Assembly: GCA_964351775.1 (NCBI GenBank)
Contig: CAYGPQ010000005.1
Coordinates: 1-64,000, forward strand
From: Kordia sp964351775
GTDB taxonomy: Bacteria; Bacteroidota; Bacteroidia; Flavobacteriales; Flavobacteriaceae
Direction of reading: 5' to 3'
Length of the DNA stretch: 64,000 bases
Part shown: in pieces, positions 42,275 through 51,950 of the stretch
How the letters are laid out: each line of letters starts with the position of its first letter
Numbering within the stretch: the first letter of the stretch is position 1
The notes under the pieces: model-generated
What the model saw: the letters and a program-made list of their open reading frames with translations, nothing else
Told to the model about the DNA's origin: nothing
The model's database searches: none
Translations under genes and position numbers: made by a program

Positions 42275-43918
42275 TTAAAGTTTTGTGCCTGGCATTTTTC
42301 CGCCAATTTTAGTTCTAATTTTATATAAACCTGAATGCGCTGCGAGATAGAGTGTTTTACCATCGTCTCCCCAAGCCATGTTTGCTGGTCGTTCAGTACC
42401 TATTATTTTACCCAATAATTTAGCTTCCGGTGAAAGGACCCATACACCGCCTGGTGCAGAGACATATACATTACCTTTTACATCTACTTTTACACCATCT
42501 AAAGCTTCTGCTTCATTGGTTTGGTTCATTTCATAGAAGAGTTCCATTTTCCCTAATGTACCATCTGGATTCACAGGAAAGCGATAGAGTTTTTTGGAAT
42601 TCATCACATCTCTAATATCCCAATTACTTACATATAAGAATTTTTCATCTGGTGAAAAGGCAATGCCATTAGGACCACCAACAGTTTTAGTTAATAGTTC
42701 TACCTTGCCATTCTTAACTCTGTAAACACCTTGAAAAGAAGTTTCCTTTTTTGGATCACTATAGTTTTTTTCTAGACCATAAGGTGGATCGGTAAAGTAG
42801 AGTGTGCCATCAGATTTGAAAACCAAATCATTTGGACTATTCAATCGTTGTCCGTCAATTTCTGACGCAATAACGATTATTGGCCCTTTACGTTCGTGTT
42901 TTATAACACGTCTGTTTCCGTGCTGGCAAACGTACAATTGACCATTATTATCGAGCGTCAATCCGTTAGAACCTGGTTGATGGATTTTTCCAATATCAGT
43001 TCCTGAATATCCTGATTTTGTAATATAAACCTCAACATTCTTGGTTTTAGGACTGTACTTGTAAATCACATTGGCATTGGGATCACTAAAAAGCAAAAAG
43101 CCCGAAGGATGCCAAACAGGACCCTCAATAAACTGGAAGCCTTCTGCTAGTTTTTCAACCTTTTCATTTGGATCAATAATTTCATTTAATTCAGGTTGTA
43201 AGGTTACGACCTCACCCAAATTTTCCCAGTCTTTGTTTACCTCATAATCCTTGTGAAAGTCTATAGTGGCAGAACGTATCCAGATATAGTTATCCGGTAT
43301 ATCTGCCAACGGACCGTTAATCCCTAAAACTGCAATTTGAAATGTTTCACCTGGTCTTGCATTATTGGTTAACAACACTCGGTTTCTTGCATTAAAACCC
43401 TTTATCATTCCATTACCAGACTGTCCGAAGGTTTTATCTAACTTTCCGTTTACCCATATTTCAGAATAATCATCAATGACTATTTCGAAGAATACAGATG
43501 AATTTTCGGTGTCAAATCCGTCAATGCTATTAGGTATTGTAATATTTAATCGATACCAGTTAAAGCATAACCTGCCAGGGCATCTTCGTTCTTCTAAAGT
43601 TGTTGGGTCTAAAGTTTCCCAATTGCTATCATTGTAGCTTGTACCTCCTGCTTTAGGTTCAATATTCCATGTTGGTTGTTTTTTCCCAGTTGGATATAGT
43701 GCTAAGGGATCGGATTCACTCGGTCCAGGCGCACCAAACGAGTCATCAACAATTTGAGCATCACTATATCTCCAAGCTGTTTTGAGAAGGGCAACACCCT
43801 TGTTTGTCCTTAAATCTACTACCACATCAGGATTATCTACAACAAGCTCTCTACTTTCCTGTGCGGTTAATAGAAATGTTGAACATAGTACCAATACAAC
43901 TACTAATCGTTTCATCAT
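42275..43918 (-). CDS. Secreted SMP-30/gluconolactonase with N-terminal beta-sandwich
   Basis: 547 aa. Signal peptide (VVVLVLCSTFLLTAQ). Residues ~60-225 form a jelly-roll, galactose-binding-like domain (WYRLNITIPNSIDG, DDYSEIWVNGKLD); ~235-547 is an SMP-30 propeller (EGFQFIEGPVWHPSGFLLFS, GSNGLTLDNNGQLYVCQHGN, LNSPNDLVFKSDGTLYFTDP). The extra domain may bind sugar or the cell surface. Second lactonase of the operon; no lipobox, so it is soluble periplasmic or secreted. Overlaps the YHS lipoprotein gene by 1 bp. Confidence 0.87.
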   Translation of the reverse strand: MMKRLVVVLVLCSTFLLTAQESRELVVDNPDVVVDLRTNKGVALLKTAWRYSDAQIVDDSFGAPGPSESDPLALYPTGKKQPTWNIEPKAGGTSYNDSNWETLDPTTLEERRCPGRLCFNWYRLNITIPNSIDGFDTENSSVFFEIVIDDYSEIWVNGKLDKTFGQSGNGMIKGFNARNRVLLTNNARPGETFQIAVLGINGPLADIPDNYIWIRSATIDFHKDYEVNKDWENLGEVVTLQPELNEIIDPNEKVEKLAEGFQFIEGPVWHPSGFLLFSDPNANVIYKYSPKTKNVEVYITKSGYSGTDIGKIHQPGSNGLTLDNNGQLYVCQHGNRRVIKHERKGPIIVIASEIDGQRLNSPNDLVFKSDGTLYFTDPPYGLEKNYSDPKKETSFQGVYRVKNGKVELLTKTVGGPNGIAFSPDEKFLYVSNWDIRDVMNSKKLYRFPVNPDGTLGKMELFYEMNQTNEAEALDGVKVDVKGNVYVSAPGGVWVLSPEAKLLGKIIGTERPANMAWGDDGKTLYLAAHSGLYKIRTKIGGKMPGTKL

Positions 43919-44445
43919 TATTTTATATTACTAGGTTCTGAATAAGTATCTGAGATGGCTACACCATTTTCTGAAACAATGCAATTCCATCTATTCGTTG
44001 CTTTGTCAATGATTTTCTGTGGGTCTTTTTTCCACATTTTATGGGCTCTTTCACTTTTACTGAAATACAGTTTGCCATCCTTTAAATCAAAAAGATCGTA
44101 GGTAGTCAATTCTTCAGCATTACCGAAAGAGGCAGCAACTGCACAAAAGCCACCAAACTGTGGTTGGTACTTTTCAGGATTGTTATCAAACATTTTTTTA
44201 TTTACATCTGACGAAAAGTGGTAATTCACACCATTAATCTTAGAAGTGAATTCTTGGCTTCCTTTAATCAATTTTTTGGTATTATAAATAGCCACGATAT
44301 CGTAGCCTTCCATAGCGATACTATGGCCTGCTTCGTCTGTATTGATTAAGTGTTTTCCTTCTGGGAAAGGTTGATCACACTCAGGATTGCATGATGTGCT
44401 CAAAAACCCAAGACTAATCAGTATTATTAAGAGTTTATATTTCAT
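43918..44445 (-). CDS. YHS-domain lipoprotein
   Basis: 175 aa lipoprotein (LISLGFLSTSC lipobox, then NPECDQPFPEG). YHS domain at ~45-110: GYDIVAIYNTKKLIKGSQEF, VNYHFSSDVNKKMFDNNPEK, YQPQFGGFCA with the conserved Cys. YHS domains are small metal/heme- or TRASH-related modules. Similar to the N-terminal half of the next protein and to the 63177 protein. Function unknown; extracytoplasmic redox or metal handling is plausible. Confidence 0.82.
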   Translation of the reverse strand: MKYKLLIILISLGFLSTSCNPECDQPFPEGKHLINTDEAGHSIAMEGYDIVAIYNTKKLIKGSQEFTSKINGVNYHFSSDVNKKMFDNNPEKYQPQFGGFCAVAASFGNAEELTTYDLFDLKDGKLYFSKSERAHKMWKKDPQKIIDKATNRWNCIVSENGVAISDTYSEPSNIK

Positions 44446-44457
44446 AGTTTCTAAGTA

Positions 44458-45312
44458 TTAATTTAAACCTGCTTCAGCTATCTCTACATCTTGATCTGCA
44501 CTAGCTGCTCCACTAACACCAATGCCACCAACAGTCTTTCCGTTTACCTTAATTGGCAAACCACCTCGTAACATATTGTAGCCAACGGTTATTAGTGAAG
44601 TTCTGCCTTTGATTATGGCATCTTCCATATTTTTAGAAGGAAATCCGAATAAGGCAGAAGTTCTTGCTTTACCAATGGACACCTCAGAAGCTGCATGAAA
44701 AGTACCTGTTGCCCTTACCAAATAAATGGTGTAACCCGCTTCATCAACAACTGCAATAGCACCTCCAGGTGCTTTATTATTTTTAAGGTACATCATGGCT
44801 TTATCTCCAATTTTCTTTGCAGCATCAAGTGTTAATGATCCATTCTCTAAATCTTTGTACGTTAATTCAGAACCATTCTTTTTTAGTATTTCTGGCCAAT
44901 TTTTATCTGCATTTGGGATAAACATTTGTGGTTTTTTTGAATCCCACATTCCCTTGGCCTTGGCGTTTCTTTGAACATATAGTTTACCATCTACAACAGA
45001 CCATGTTTCTACACTACCAGGCTCTAACATACCCATAGAAGTAGATACAGCACAAAAGCCACCATATTGCGGTGCATATTTAGCTGGGTCGCTCTTAAAT
45101 GTTTTTAAATTCTTTGCTGAACTGAAGTAATACACCGCAGCATTGTATTCATGCTGAAATTCATAATGTCCTGGCGTTGCCTCTTTGTCGGTTTGAAAAG
45201 CAACAACATCATAACCGTCTAAGATGACGCCTTTTGCATTGACATTAACTAGGTTTTGTGATTGCAATGTGATTGCAAAAAAGAGGGCAATTAAAAAACT
45301 TACTTTTTTCAT
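44458..45312 (-). CDS. YHS domain fused to GlcG/HbpS-like heme-binding domain
   Basis: 284 aa, signal peptide (VSFLIALFFAITLQSQ). Residues ~20-125 are a YHS domain (GYDVVAFQTDKEATPGHYEF, DPAKYAPQYGGFCAVST). Residues ~150-284 are GlcG/HbpS (IAVVDEAGYTIYLVRATGTF, SIGKARTSALFGFPS, VGGIGVSGA at the end). HbpS proteins bind heme or cobalamin-type ligands extracellularly. The fusion is unusual and links the YHS and HbpS families. Likely periplasmic partner of the GMC oxidoreductase or of the lactonase step (inference). Confidence 0.82.
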   Translation of the reverse strand: MKKVSFLIALFFAITLQSQNLVNVNAKGVILDGYDVVAFQTDKEATPGHYEFQHEYNAAVYYFSSAKNLKTFKSDPAKYAPQYGGFCAVSTSMGMLEPGSVETWSVVDGKLYVQRNAKAKGMWDSKKPQMFIPNADKNWPEILKKNGSELTYKDLENGSLTLDAAKKIGDKAMMYLKNNKAPGGAIAVVDEAGYTIYLVRATGTFHAASEVSIGKARTSALFGFPSKNMEDAIIKGRTSLITVGYNMLRGGLPIKVNGKTVGGIGVSGAASADQDVEIAEAGLN

Positions 45313-45335
45313 AATACTTTGGTTTATAGTTAATT

Positions 45336-46358
45336 TTATTCTACAAATAGTAAAGCGTGTCCATCAGGATCTCTAGCCATAAAGGCCTTATTTCCTCCCA
45401 GTTTTAATTCTTTACTAATCGTAATTCTTGTTGATATAATTTCTAGGTGATTTTGACTCATTAACTCTTTAAAAAGGGTTTCAATATTTTTTACCTTTAT
45501 AGTTGTATGCCAATGCCACAAATCTGTAACTTCTGAATCTTCTGGATAAACTCTTCCTCCTGGTGGTGCTATATATTGAAGAAACTCAATACCAAAACCT
45601 TTTGTAGCTTTTAAACCAGTAATTAATAAATGGGCTCCAAAAACCTGATTTAAATGTTCTTGTTCTGGACCGTAGTTTGTGCTGTTTCCTGCAACATCTA
45701 AACCAAGAATATCCGAGTAGTAGGTGATTCCAACATCGGTATCCGAAACACCAATTGCTGTATGATCAATTCCTATAAAAGGTGAATTACTTGTGTTATT
45801 TTGCCATTTAGGATTTCCTTTATCTTTTGGGAAATAAATAACCTCTAAATTATGACCATCTGGATCTCTAAAATAGAACGCTTTTATTCCTGCGGCTGCT
45901 GGAATGTACTCAGGTAATTCTTGAGGCATTGTAGACACATGAACTACCTTATGTTTTTTCAAAATTGCATACGCTTTGTCCATATCATTAACAACAATGG
46001 CAATATGCTGAAACCATAAGTCGTTGCTTTGAGAATCCTCTGGGATTAGCTTTCCGTCTGTAGGCTGAATAAACTGCATTAATTGAATAAATTCTTCTCC
46101 TATTTGAAGTTTTGCTTTTACAACTTTTAAGCCTTCATATTCAAGATTAAAAAGCGCATTCAATTCTTTATTTTGTAGCGTGTCAATAGAGATTTTTTTA
46201 AAGGATAAGACATCTGTATAAAAATTGATAGATGCATTTAAATCTGAGACTGTCATAGTTACCTCTTTTACCTCTTGCGCAAACTCTTCTTGACTAGAGA
46301 CTGCACTAAAACAGAGTCCCGTTAAAATCCAAACAATTATTTTTAGTTCTTTAATCAT
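45336..46358 (-). CDS. Secreted double VOC (glyoxalase-like) protein
   Basis: 340 aa, signal peptide (IIVWILTGLCFSAVSSQ). Two vicinal-oxygen-chelate domains, ~30-175 (EVTMTVSDLNASINFYTDVL, FYFRDPDGHNLEVIY) and ~195-340 (IDHTAIGVSDTDVGITYYSD, FMARDPDGHALLFVE). His and Glu metal ligands are present in both. Could be dioxygenase-, isomerase- or glyoxalase-type. Overlaps the GMC gene end by 8 bp. Substrate unknown. Confidence 0.82.
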   Translation of the reverse strand: MIKELKIIVWILTGLCFSAVSSQEEFAQEVKEVTMTVSDLNASINFYTDVLSFKKISIDTLQNKELNALFNLEYEGLKVVKAKLQIGEEFIQLMQFIQPTDGKLIPEDSQSNDLWFQHIAIVVNDMDKAYAILKKHKVVHVSTMPQELPEYIPAAAGIKAFYFRDPDGHNLEVIYFPKDKGNPKWQNNTSNSPFIGIDHTAIGVSDTDVGITYYSDILGLDVAGNSTNYGPEQEHLNQVFGAHLLITGLKATKGFGIEFLQYIAPPGGRVYPEDSEVTDLWHWHTTIKVKNIETLFKELMSQNHLEIISTRITISKELKLGGNKAFMARDPDGHALLFVE

Positions 46359-47904
46359 TTGATTTTAATTTTTTAGAAATATGTTCGCCAACACGCAATG
46401 CATTAGCAATAATGGTAAGTGATGGGTTTACTGCACTTGATGATGGAAAAAAACTTGAGTCAACCACGTATAAATTATCAAGATCGTGTGCTTTACAATT
46501 AATATCTAAAACAGATGTCTTAGGGTCAGTTCCAAATCTACAGGTGCCGTTTTGATGTGAAACACCAGAGATACCTAACTTAAAACCTACATAGGCATTA
46601 TCTTTACAGTAGCCTTCTTCACAATCAATATGGTCTAATAAATCGATTAGTTTTTTTCGCAATCGTTGATAGGCTTCTAAATTATTTTGATTATAGATTA
46701 ACTTAATCTGTCCCTCTTCAGTTACAGTAACTCTATTATTATGGTCTGGTAAATCTTCAGCTGTAATAAAGAAATCGATGCTATGTTTTGATACATCATC
46801 AACGTCAAATACTTTATCAGGATTGATTTGTTTTAATTCGTCAGCCAATGTAACTGGGTCTGTTTTTCCCATTAATTGAATGGTACCCAGAGGCAATTCA
46901 GAATCATCGGCATTGTGATAAAAATCAGGAATTAGAAATGCTTTTTGAAACTCCGAAGGGTTTGGCTTTTTTGAGACAGCAACGACAGTTCCATTATTAT
47001 GCATCATCAAATGACGCCCAACTAATCCAGAAGAATTTGCTAGTCCGTTTGGAAATTTTTTAGACTTTGAATTCAATAATAATTTGGCTGAATTTATGGC
47101 GCCACATGCCAAAATAATGGTAACACCCTTATAGCTAACTTCTTTCCCCTCCTCGTTAACACAAAGCACTGAATTTATTGACTTACTATCTTCTGAAACA
47201 TCTAACCAAACAACAGTCTGATTGGTTTTTAATGTGACATTCGATTTTTTTAAAGCCTTTTTTAAAGCAACTGTATGAGCATCTGATTTTGATTCTGTCG
47301 GATCTGGATACCCATCAAACAAAGAGAGGTTTACTTTGTCTTTAATTTTCTTTTTATCTTCTGGTAAGCTTATCCCGATTGGTATTGGTGAAGGATGTAA
47401 CCCTTTTGCCGCGAGCTTATCTGAAATATCTTTCATCCTTGGCTCATAACTTAGAGCTGGATATGGATAATCTTTTGAAGATTCAGCTTCGTAAGGATCA
47501 AAACCACGAGTTCCATGAACGTTATAAAGTTTTTCAGCTTTACTATAATACGACTCAAAGTCGTTATATTTTAATGGCCATTCTGGTGAGGTTCCACCAT
47601 AATGCTTTACTTCGTTAAAATCTGATTCGCGCATTCTTAAAAGCGCTGCTCCATACATCTTAGTATTCCCTCCAACACAATAATGTGTATATGGCGAAAA
47701 CTCTTCGTCATTTTTGTCTAACCATTTTTCATCAGGTCTGTAACGACCTTCTGCTACAGCTATTGGGTCCCAATTCTCTTTTTCCTTAGGCAAAAACCCA
47801 CCACGCTCAATAATTAGAATACGCTTACCAGTTTTTGCTAATTTGTATGCAATGGTAGAACCACCCGCTCCAGTACCTATAATGATGATGTCGTAATTTT
47901 TCAT
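46351..47904 (-). CDS. GMC-family FAD-dependent oxidoreductase
   Basis: 517 aa, first gene of the leftward operon. FAD loop IIIIGTGAGGSTIAYKL (GTGAGG 10-15), IIERGGFLPKE, the active-site His450 in SHQNGTCRFG and Asn493 in SAVNPSLTI. Such enzymes oxidise sugar or polyol hydroxyls and pass electrons to quinone, cytochrome or O2. No Tat or Sec signal is seen, so it is cytoplasmic or exported with a partner. Its role as a sugar dehydrogenase fits the lactonases downstream. Confidence 0.88.
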   Translation of the reverse strand: MKNYDIIIIGTGAGGSTIAYKLAKTGKRILIIERGGFLPKEKENWDPIAVAEGRYRPDEKWLDKNDEEFSPYTHYCVGGNTKMYGAALLRMRESDFNEVKHYGGTSPEWPLKYNDFESYYSKAEKLYNVHGTRGFDPYEAESSKDYPYPALSYEPRMKDISDKLAAKGLHPSPIPIGISLPEDKKKIKDKVNLSLFDGYPDPTESKSDAHTVALKKALKKSNVTLKTNQTVVWLDVSEDSKSINSVLCVNEEGKEVSYKGVTIILACGAINSAKLLLNSKSKKFPNGLANSSGLVGRHLMMHNNGTVVAVSKKPNPSEFQKAFLIPDFYHNADDSELPLGTIQLMGKTDPVTLADELKQINPDKVFDVDDVSKHSIDFFITAEDLPDHNNRVTVTEEGQIKLIYNQNNLEAYQRLRKKLIDLLDHIDCEEGYCKDNAYVGFKLGISGVSHQNGTCRFGTDPKTSVLDINCKAHDLDNLYVVDSSFFPSSSAVNPSLTIIANALRVGEHISKKLKSND

Positions 47905-47946
47905 TGAAAAGAGAAATTGTTAATCTGAATTAATTATTTACTTCTT

Positions 47947-47975
47947 CAAACTTATAACTCTATTACAAGGACTAA
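47947..47975 (-). promoter_or_regulatory. Candidate promoter of the 16-gene leftward operon
   Basis: Minus strand: TTA, 18 nt, then TAAGTTTG, close to the Bacteroidetes TTG-N17-23-TANNTTTG consensus, with the -7 box 43 bp before the GMC ATG. The -33 box deviates by one base. Confidence 0.4.
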
Positions 47976-48018
47976 CATCGTTGGTATCTTGGATATTTAG
48001 AAATATTGACAGGCAAAG

Positions 48019-48036
48019 GTCATTGGAATCAATGAT
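48019..48036. promoter_or_regulatory. Dyad operator candidate, site 1
   Basis: GTCATT-GGAATC-AATGAT. An inverted repeat in the divergent region between the GMC operon and the first histidine kinase gene, 115 bp and 61 bp from the two starts. Same RTCATT-N6-AATGAT pattern as at 53996 and 54754. Confidence 0.6.
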
Positions 48037-48096
48037 TTATAGAAGACCAACATGCGCAACAGTTTATAATTCCACTTAAAATATATATATTTAGAC

Positions 48097-51000
48097 ATGC
48101 TAATATGCCTAAAAAGAAAGCGATATACATTTAAGCTATATTTCACAAAAAAATTTAGTCTTGTACTTCTTTGTTTTTGTCTATCGCTTTCTGCTCAAAA
48201 TAAGATTACAGAGAAGCAATTATTTATGAGCAACTTGGGTGTAGACGATGGGCTTTCTGCTGGTCTTGTTTCTGGTATAGCACAAGACCGTGACGGATAT
48301 ATGTGGTTTGGAACTTCAGATGGGCTCAACCGTTATGACGGACACCGTTTTAAACGTTACTTTCATGATTCTAAAGACCCAAATTCATTAACAAACAATT
48401 ACATTACCGAAGTGTTCATTGATTCTCGGGATTGGCTATGGATTATAACATCAAATCATAAGCTTCATATCTATAACAAAGAGGAAGATAATTTTATTAA
48501 AGTACCGGTAAATTATGCCGCTGAACTATTTGAGGATAATTCTGGTAGGATATGGTACCATACATCTATTTATGAAAGAGAAATTATTCCTTTAGAAACT
48601 CAATGGACTATCACTGATTTAAAAAAGTTTATCGATGAGGATTTTAAGGTATTTTCACAATCTCAATTATTTCCAAACCTTCCAGATAAGGTTCACTATA
48701 AATCCATACTCTTTTCTAAAAACACAGGTTTATGGCTGCACAAGAATGACACCTTATACAATTACAATCTAAGTGCAAAAGAGAAGCATTCTCAATTGTT
48801 CTTTAAAACAGAATTTAAGTCTACAAAATTTAAGTCTAAAGCGTTTACACAATTAAATGAAAAATCTAATGGGGAACTCATCATTGCCTCAGATATTGAG
48901 AAAATGCTAATTGTAAAACACAAAAATCAAAAGTTTACATACGACCTTGAGTTATTTCCAATGCAAACTCATAAGAGTATTGCCGTAAAATATGTTGATG
49001 CCGGTAATCGAATATGGCTGACCAGTATATTTGGCATATTTAGATTTAATACCGACACTATGACTTGGGATAAAATTAAACTTCCAGAATCCAAAGCAAA
49101 AAACGAGCAACTTTTATGGATAGATAAATTTTATCAAGATAAAAATAATGTATTATGGATGGGAAGCACGGGTTATGGTATTTTTAAATGCACGCCTGCG
49201 CACGATGCGATAAAATACTTTGGCAATGAAAACGCAGGGCCTTCAACGTATCAAATCACTGATTACGGCGAAAATGAAGTCCTGTTATTTCATAATAATG
49301 AGAGTCCGCTATTTAACATCCTTAATTATAAGGATGAAGTTTACAAAGATATTGCACATAAAATACCAAATACTTTGGGTGATATACTTAAAAAGCATCC
49401 AAGGGTTTTCATTGACTCTAAAAAAAATCTATGGTTTACGCTTCACTATAAACCTGCTTATTTTGAACTACATAAAATAAAATATTTATTTGATGAAAAT
49501 CAAAGCATTGATATAGAGAAAATTGATATTAAGGGAATACGAGCCAACAATTTATTTGAGCATAATGAGGACATATGGGCCATTGGGTGCGCCAATAATG
49601 TAGACCAGATTACTTTATTTCCGTATCTCTATCTTTTTAAATGGAGTGAGTCAGCTAAAGAATTTATTTTAGAAGGCGCTTATAGAAATCTACCAGATAA
49701 TTTTTTGTTTGGTCAGTTTATGTTTTCGCATTTAGATGCTGACAATGTACTTTGGTTTGGATTTGATAAAGGAGGACTTGTGAGCTATGACATCAATAAA
49801 AAGTCTTGGCAACATTTTTATAAAGAGAGTACATCAAATCCATTACCATCTAATCATATTCTTTCAATTGAAGCTTCACTAAATAAGCCACAAACCAACT
49901 TTTGGTTAGGGACTAGAGATGGACTCGTTGATTTTAATTTTAAGAACAATAGTTTTCAATTGTATGATAAAAAGCAAGGATTGCCTAATAATACCATATA
50001 TGGTGTATTACATGAAGATGAAAATCATGTGTGGTTAAGTTCAAATAGAGGGCTAACGAGATTTAATCCTACAAAAAAGACAATTACAAATTACGACAAA
50101 GAAGATGGCTTACAGCATAGCGAATTTAATCGCTGGGCCTTTTTAAAGAAAGAAGATGGCACCCTATTTTTTGGTGGTGTTGGGGGCCTCAGCTGGTTTC
50201 ATCCTAACAAACTTAGGTTAAAAGAAAAGAAGAGTCCCATAATAATCAATGGTCTAATAATTAATGGAAAAAGAGCGGATAGCTTGCTATTAAAAAATGA
50301 GGCCCTCAACTTATCACATAAGCAAAATCAGATAACTTTTGAGTTTGCCAAATTGGATTATTCTTCGAAAAAAAGAAATCCTTATGCTTATAAGTTAGAG
50401 TGGGAAGGTTCTTCAGAAGATTGGACAGACATTGGTACAACACCAGAGCGCATGTTTACAAATTTGCTTCCTGGGGGCTATCGTTTTATTCTTGGGTCTT
50501 ATAATAATGACGGAACTTTTTCAGAACTAAATGCGTCAATTGATTTTTTTATTCAAACGCCTTGGTGGCAAACTATTTGGTTTAAGCTATTGATCATAGC
50601 CATTCTAGGTGCTATCATGTATTACATATGGTTTGTAAGATTACATGCTAAATTACGTTTAGAGAAATTAAGAAATTCGCTATCTAGAGATTTACATGAT
50701 GAAATAGGCTCAACCTTATCTAGTATTTCTCTTTTTGGTGCGGTTGCAGAGCAAGAAGTCGAGACTAACCCCAAAAATGCCAAAAAACTGATAAAGCAAA
50801 TGGATGCCAATGCAACAGAATCTATTGTAGCTATGAATGACATTGTTTGGACCTTAAAACATGGAAATGATACTGTAGGAAATCTTTTGAACCGAATTCG
50901 CTTTTATACAAGTGAAATGGAAGGCTTAGGGCATTGGAATGTGACTATTTATTGTGAGAAAAAAGTAAAAAAAGTAAAAGTAGACATTATAAAATTTCGA

Positions 51001-51276
51001 AATATCTTTTTAATCTTAAAGGAAGGATTAAATAATGCCTTTAAATACTCTGAAGGTTCCGAAATTATCTTAAGAATATACTCAAAATCTAAAAGTAAAC
51101 ACCTCATTATCGAGATAGAAGATAATGGTATTGGATTTGATTTAAACAGCAAAGCGCTTTCGAATGGAAACGGCTTAAACAATATGACGCATCGGGCAGA
51201 GCATATAAAAGGAAAGCTAGATATAAAAACCTCTAAAGGAAAAGGAACGAAACTAAAACTAGAATTTTCTATTTAG
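48097..51276 (+). CDS. Two-component sensor kinase with propeller sensor (Reg_prop/Y_Y_Y, HisKA_3)
   Basis: 1059 aa. Signal peptide (SLVLLCFCLSLSAQ), a periplasmic double seven-bladed propeller at ~40-720 (repeats like GLSAGLVSGIAQDRDGYMWF and NHVWLSSNRGLTRFNPTKK), a Y_Y_Y domain at ~740-815, a membrane helix at ~828-846, and a cytoplasmic HisKA_3 with RDLHDEIGSTLSSI (His867) and HATPase (NNAFKYSEG, EDNGIGFD, GNGLNNM). Resembles hybrid glycan sensors of Bacteroidetes but has no fused receiver or HTH; its partner is the next gene (14-bp gap). The signal is probably a sugar (inference). Confidence 0.92.
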   Translation: MLICLKRKRYTFKLYFTKKFSLVLLCFCLSLSAQNKITEKQLFMSNLGVDDGLSAGLVSGIAQDRDGYMWFGTSDGLNRYDGHRFKRYFHDSKDPNSLTNNYITEVFIDSRDWLWIITSNHKLHIYNKEEDNFIKVPVNYAAELFEDNSGRIWYHTSIYEREIIPLETQWTITDLKKFIDEDFKVFSQSQLFPNLPDKVHYKSILFSKNTGLWLHKNDTLYNYNLSAKEKHSQLFFKTEFKSTKFKSKAFTQLNEKSNGELIIASDIEKMLIVKHKNQKFTYDLELFPMQTHKSIAVKYVDAGNRIWLTSIFGIFRFNTDTMTWDKIKLPESKAKNEQLLWIDKFYQDKNNVLWMGSTGYGIFKCTPAHDAIKYFGNENAGPSTYQITDYGENEVLLFHNNESPLFNILNYKDEVYKDIAHKIPNTLGDILKKHPRVFIDSKKNLWFTLHYKPAYFELHKIKYLFDENQSIDIEKIDIKGIRANNLFEHNEDIWAIGCANNVDQITLFPYLYLFKWSESAKEFILEGAYRNLPDNFLFGQFMFSHLDADNVLWFGFDKGGLVSYDINKKSWQHFYKESTSNPLPSNHILSIEASLNKPQTNFWLGTRDGLVDFNFKNNSFQLYDKKQGLPNNTIYGVLHEDENHVWLSSNRGLTRFNPTKKTITNYDKEDGLQHSEFNRWAFLKKEDGTLFFGGVGGLSWFHPNKLRLKEKKSPIIINGLIINGKRADSLLLKNEALNLSHKQNQITFEFAKLDYSSKKRNPYAYKLEWEGSSEDWTDIGTTPERMFTNLLPGGYRFILGSYNNDGTFSELNASIDFFIQTPWWQTIWFKLLIIAILGAIMYYIWFVRLHAKLRLEKLRNSLSRDLHDEIGSTLSSISLFGAVAEQEVETNPKNAKKLIKQMDANATESIVAMNDIVWTLKHGNDTVGNLLNRIRFYTSEMEGLGHWNVTIYCEKKVKKVKVDIIKFRNIFLILKEGLNNAFKYSEGSEIILRIYSKSKSKHLIIEIEDNGIGFDLNSKALSNGNGLNNMTHRAEHIKGKLDIKTSKGKGTKLKLEFSI

Positions 51277-51290
51277 ACAAAAAAAAGACA

Positions 51291-51926
51291 ATGATAAATG
51301 TAGTTGTATTTGATGATAATGTATCGCGACGTAAAGGTCTAAAATTGCTCATAGATGCCATGGAGGATATGACCTGTATTGCCGAATTTAGAGATTGTAC
51401 AGATGTTGTGAAAAAATTGAGAACCTTGCATGTTGATGTAATATTAATGGACATAAACATGCCCAACGTCAATGGTATTGAAGGGGTAAGACTCATAAAA
51501 GCGTCTTACCCAAATATAAAAATCATTATGCAAACCATTTTTGAAGATGAAAGTAAAATATTAGAGGCGATTTCTGCGGGCGCTGACGGCTATATTATGA
51601 AACAAAAATCGCCCTTAGACCTTATTGAAGGTATTAGAGAGGTTTTACAAGGAGGTGCGCCCATTACACCTTCAGTTGCTCATAAAATACTTACACTTTT
51701 TAAAAATCGTAAGGTCATGCCAAAATCCAAAGATTTTAACCTTACTAAACGTGAAATTGAAGTATTAAAATTATTAATTGAAGGGAATAGCTACAAAATG
51801 ATTGCTGAAAAATGTTATATAAGTTATCCAACAGTAAATACTCATGTTTCAAATATTTATAAAAAACTGCAAGTGCAATCGGTTGCATCGGCAGTAGCAA
51901 AAGCTTTAAAAGAGGGACTTGTCTAA
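51291..51926 (+). CDS. NarL/LuxR-type response regulator 1
   Basis: 211 aa. Receiver with D8, D9, phosphoacceptor Asp54 (ILMDINMPN) and a KQKS loop Lys; C-terminal LuxR HTH (LTKREIEVLKLLIEGNSYKM to VNTHVSNIYKKLQVQSVASA). It follows HK1 by 14 bp, so the pair is cognate. Highly similar to the regulator at 54047, particularly in the HTH (IAEKC.(I/V)SY.TVNTHVS.IYKKLQV), implying overlapping DNA targets. Candidate reader of the RTCATT-N6-AATGAT sites. Confidence 0.93.
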   Translation: MINVVVFDDNVSRRKGLKLLIDAMEDMTCIAEFRDCTDVVKKLRTLHVDVILMDINMPNVNGIEGVRLIKASYPNIKIIMQTIFEDESKILEAISAGADGYIMKQKSPLDLIEGIREVLQGGAPITPSVAHKILTLFKNRKVMPKSKDFNLTKREIEVLKLLIEGNSYKMIAEKCYISYPTVNTHVSNIYKKLQVQSVASAVAKALKEGLV

Positions 51927-51950
51927 TATAATTTATATAAACTAACGCTT

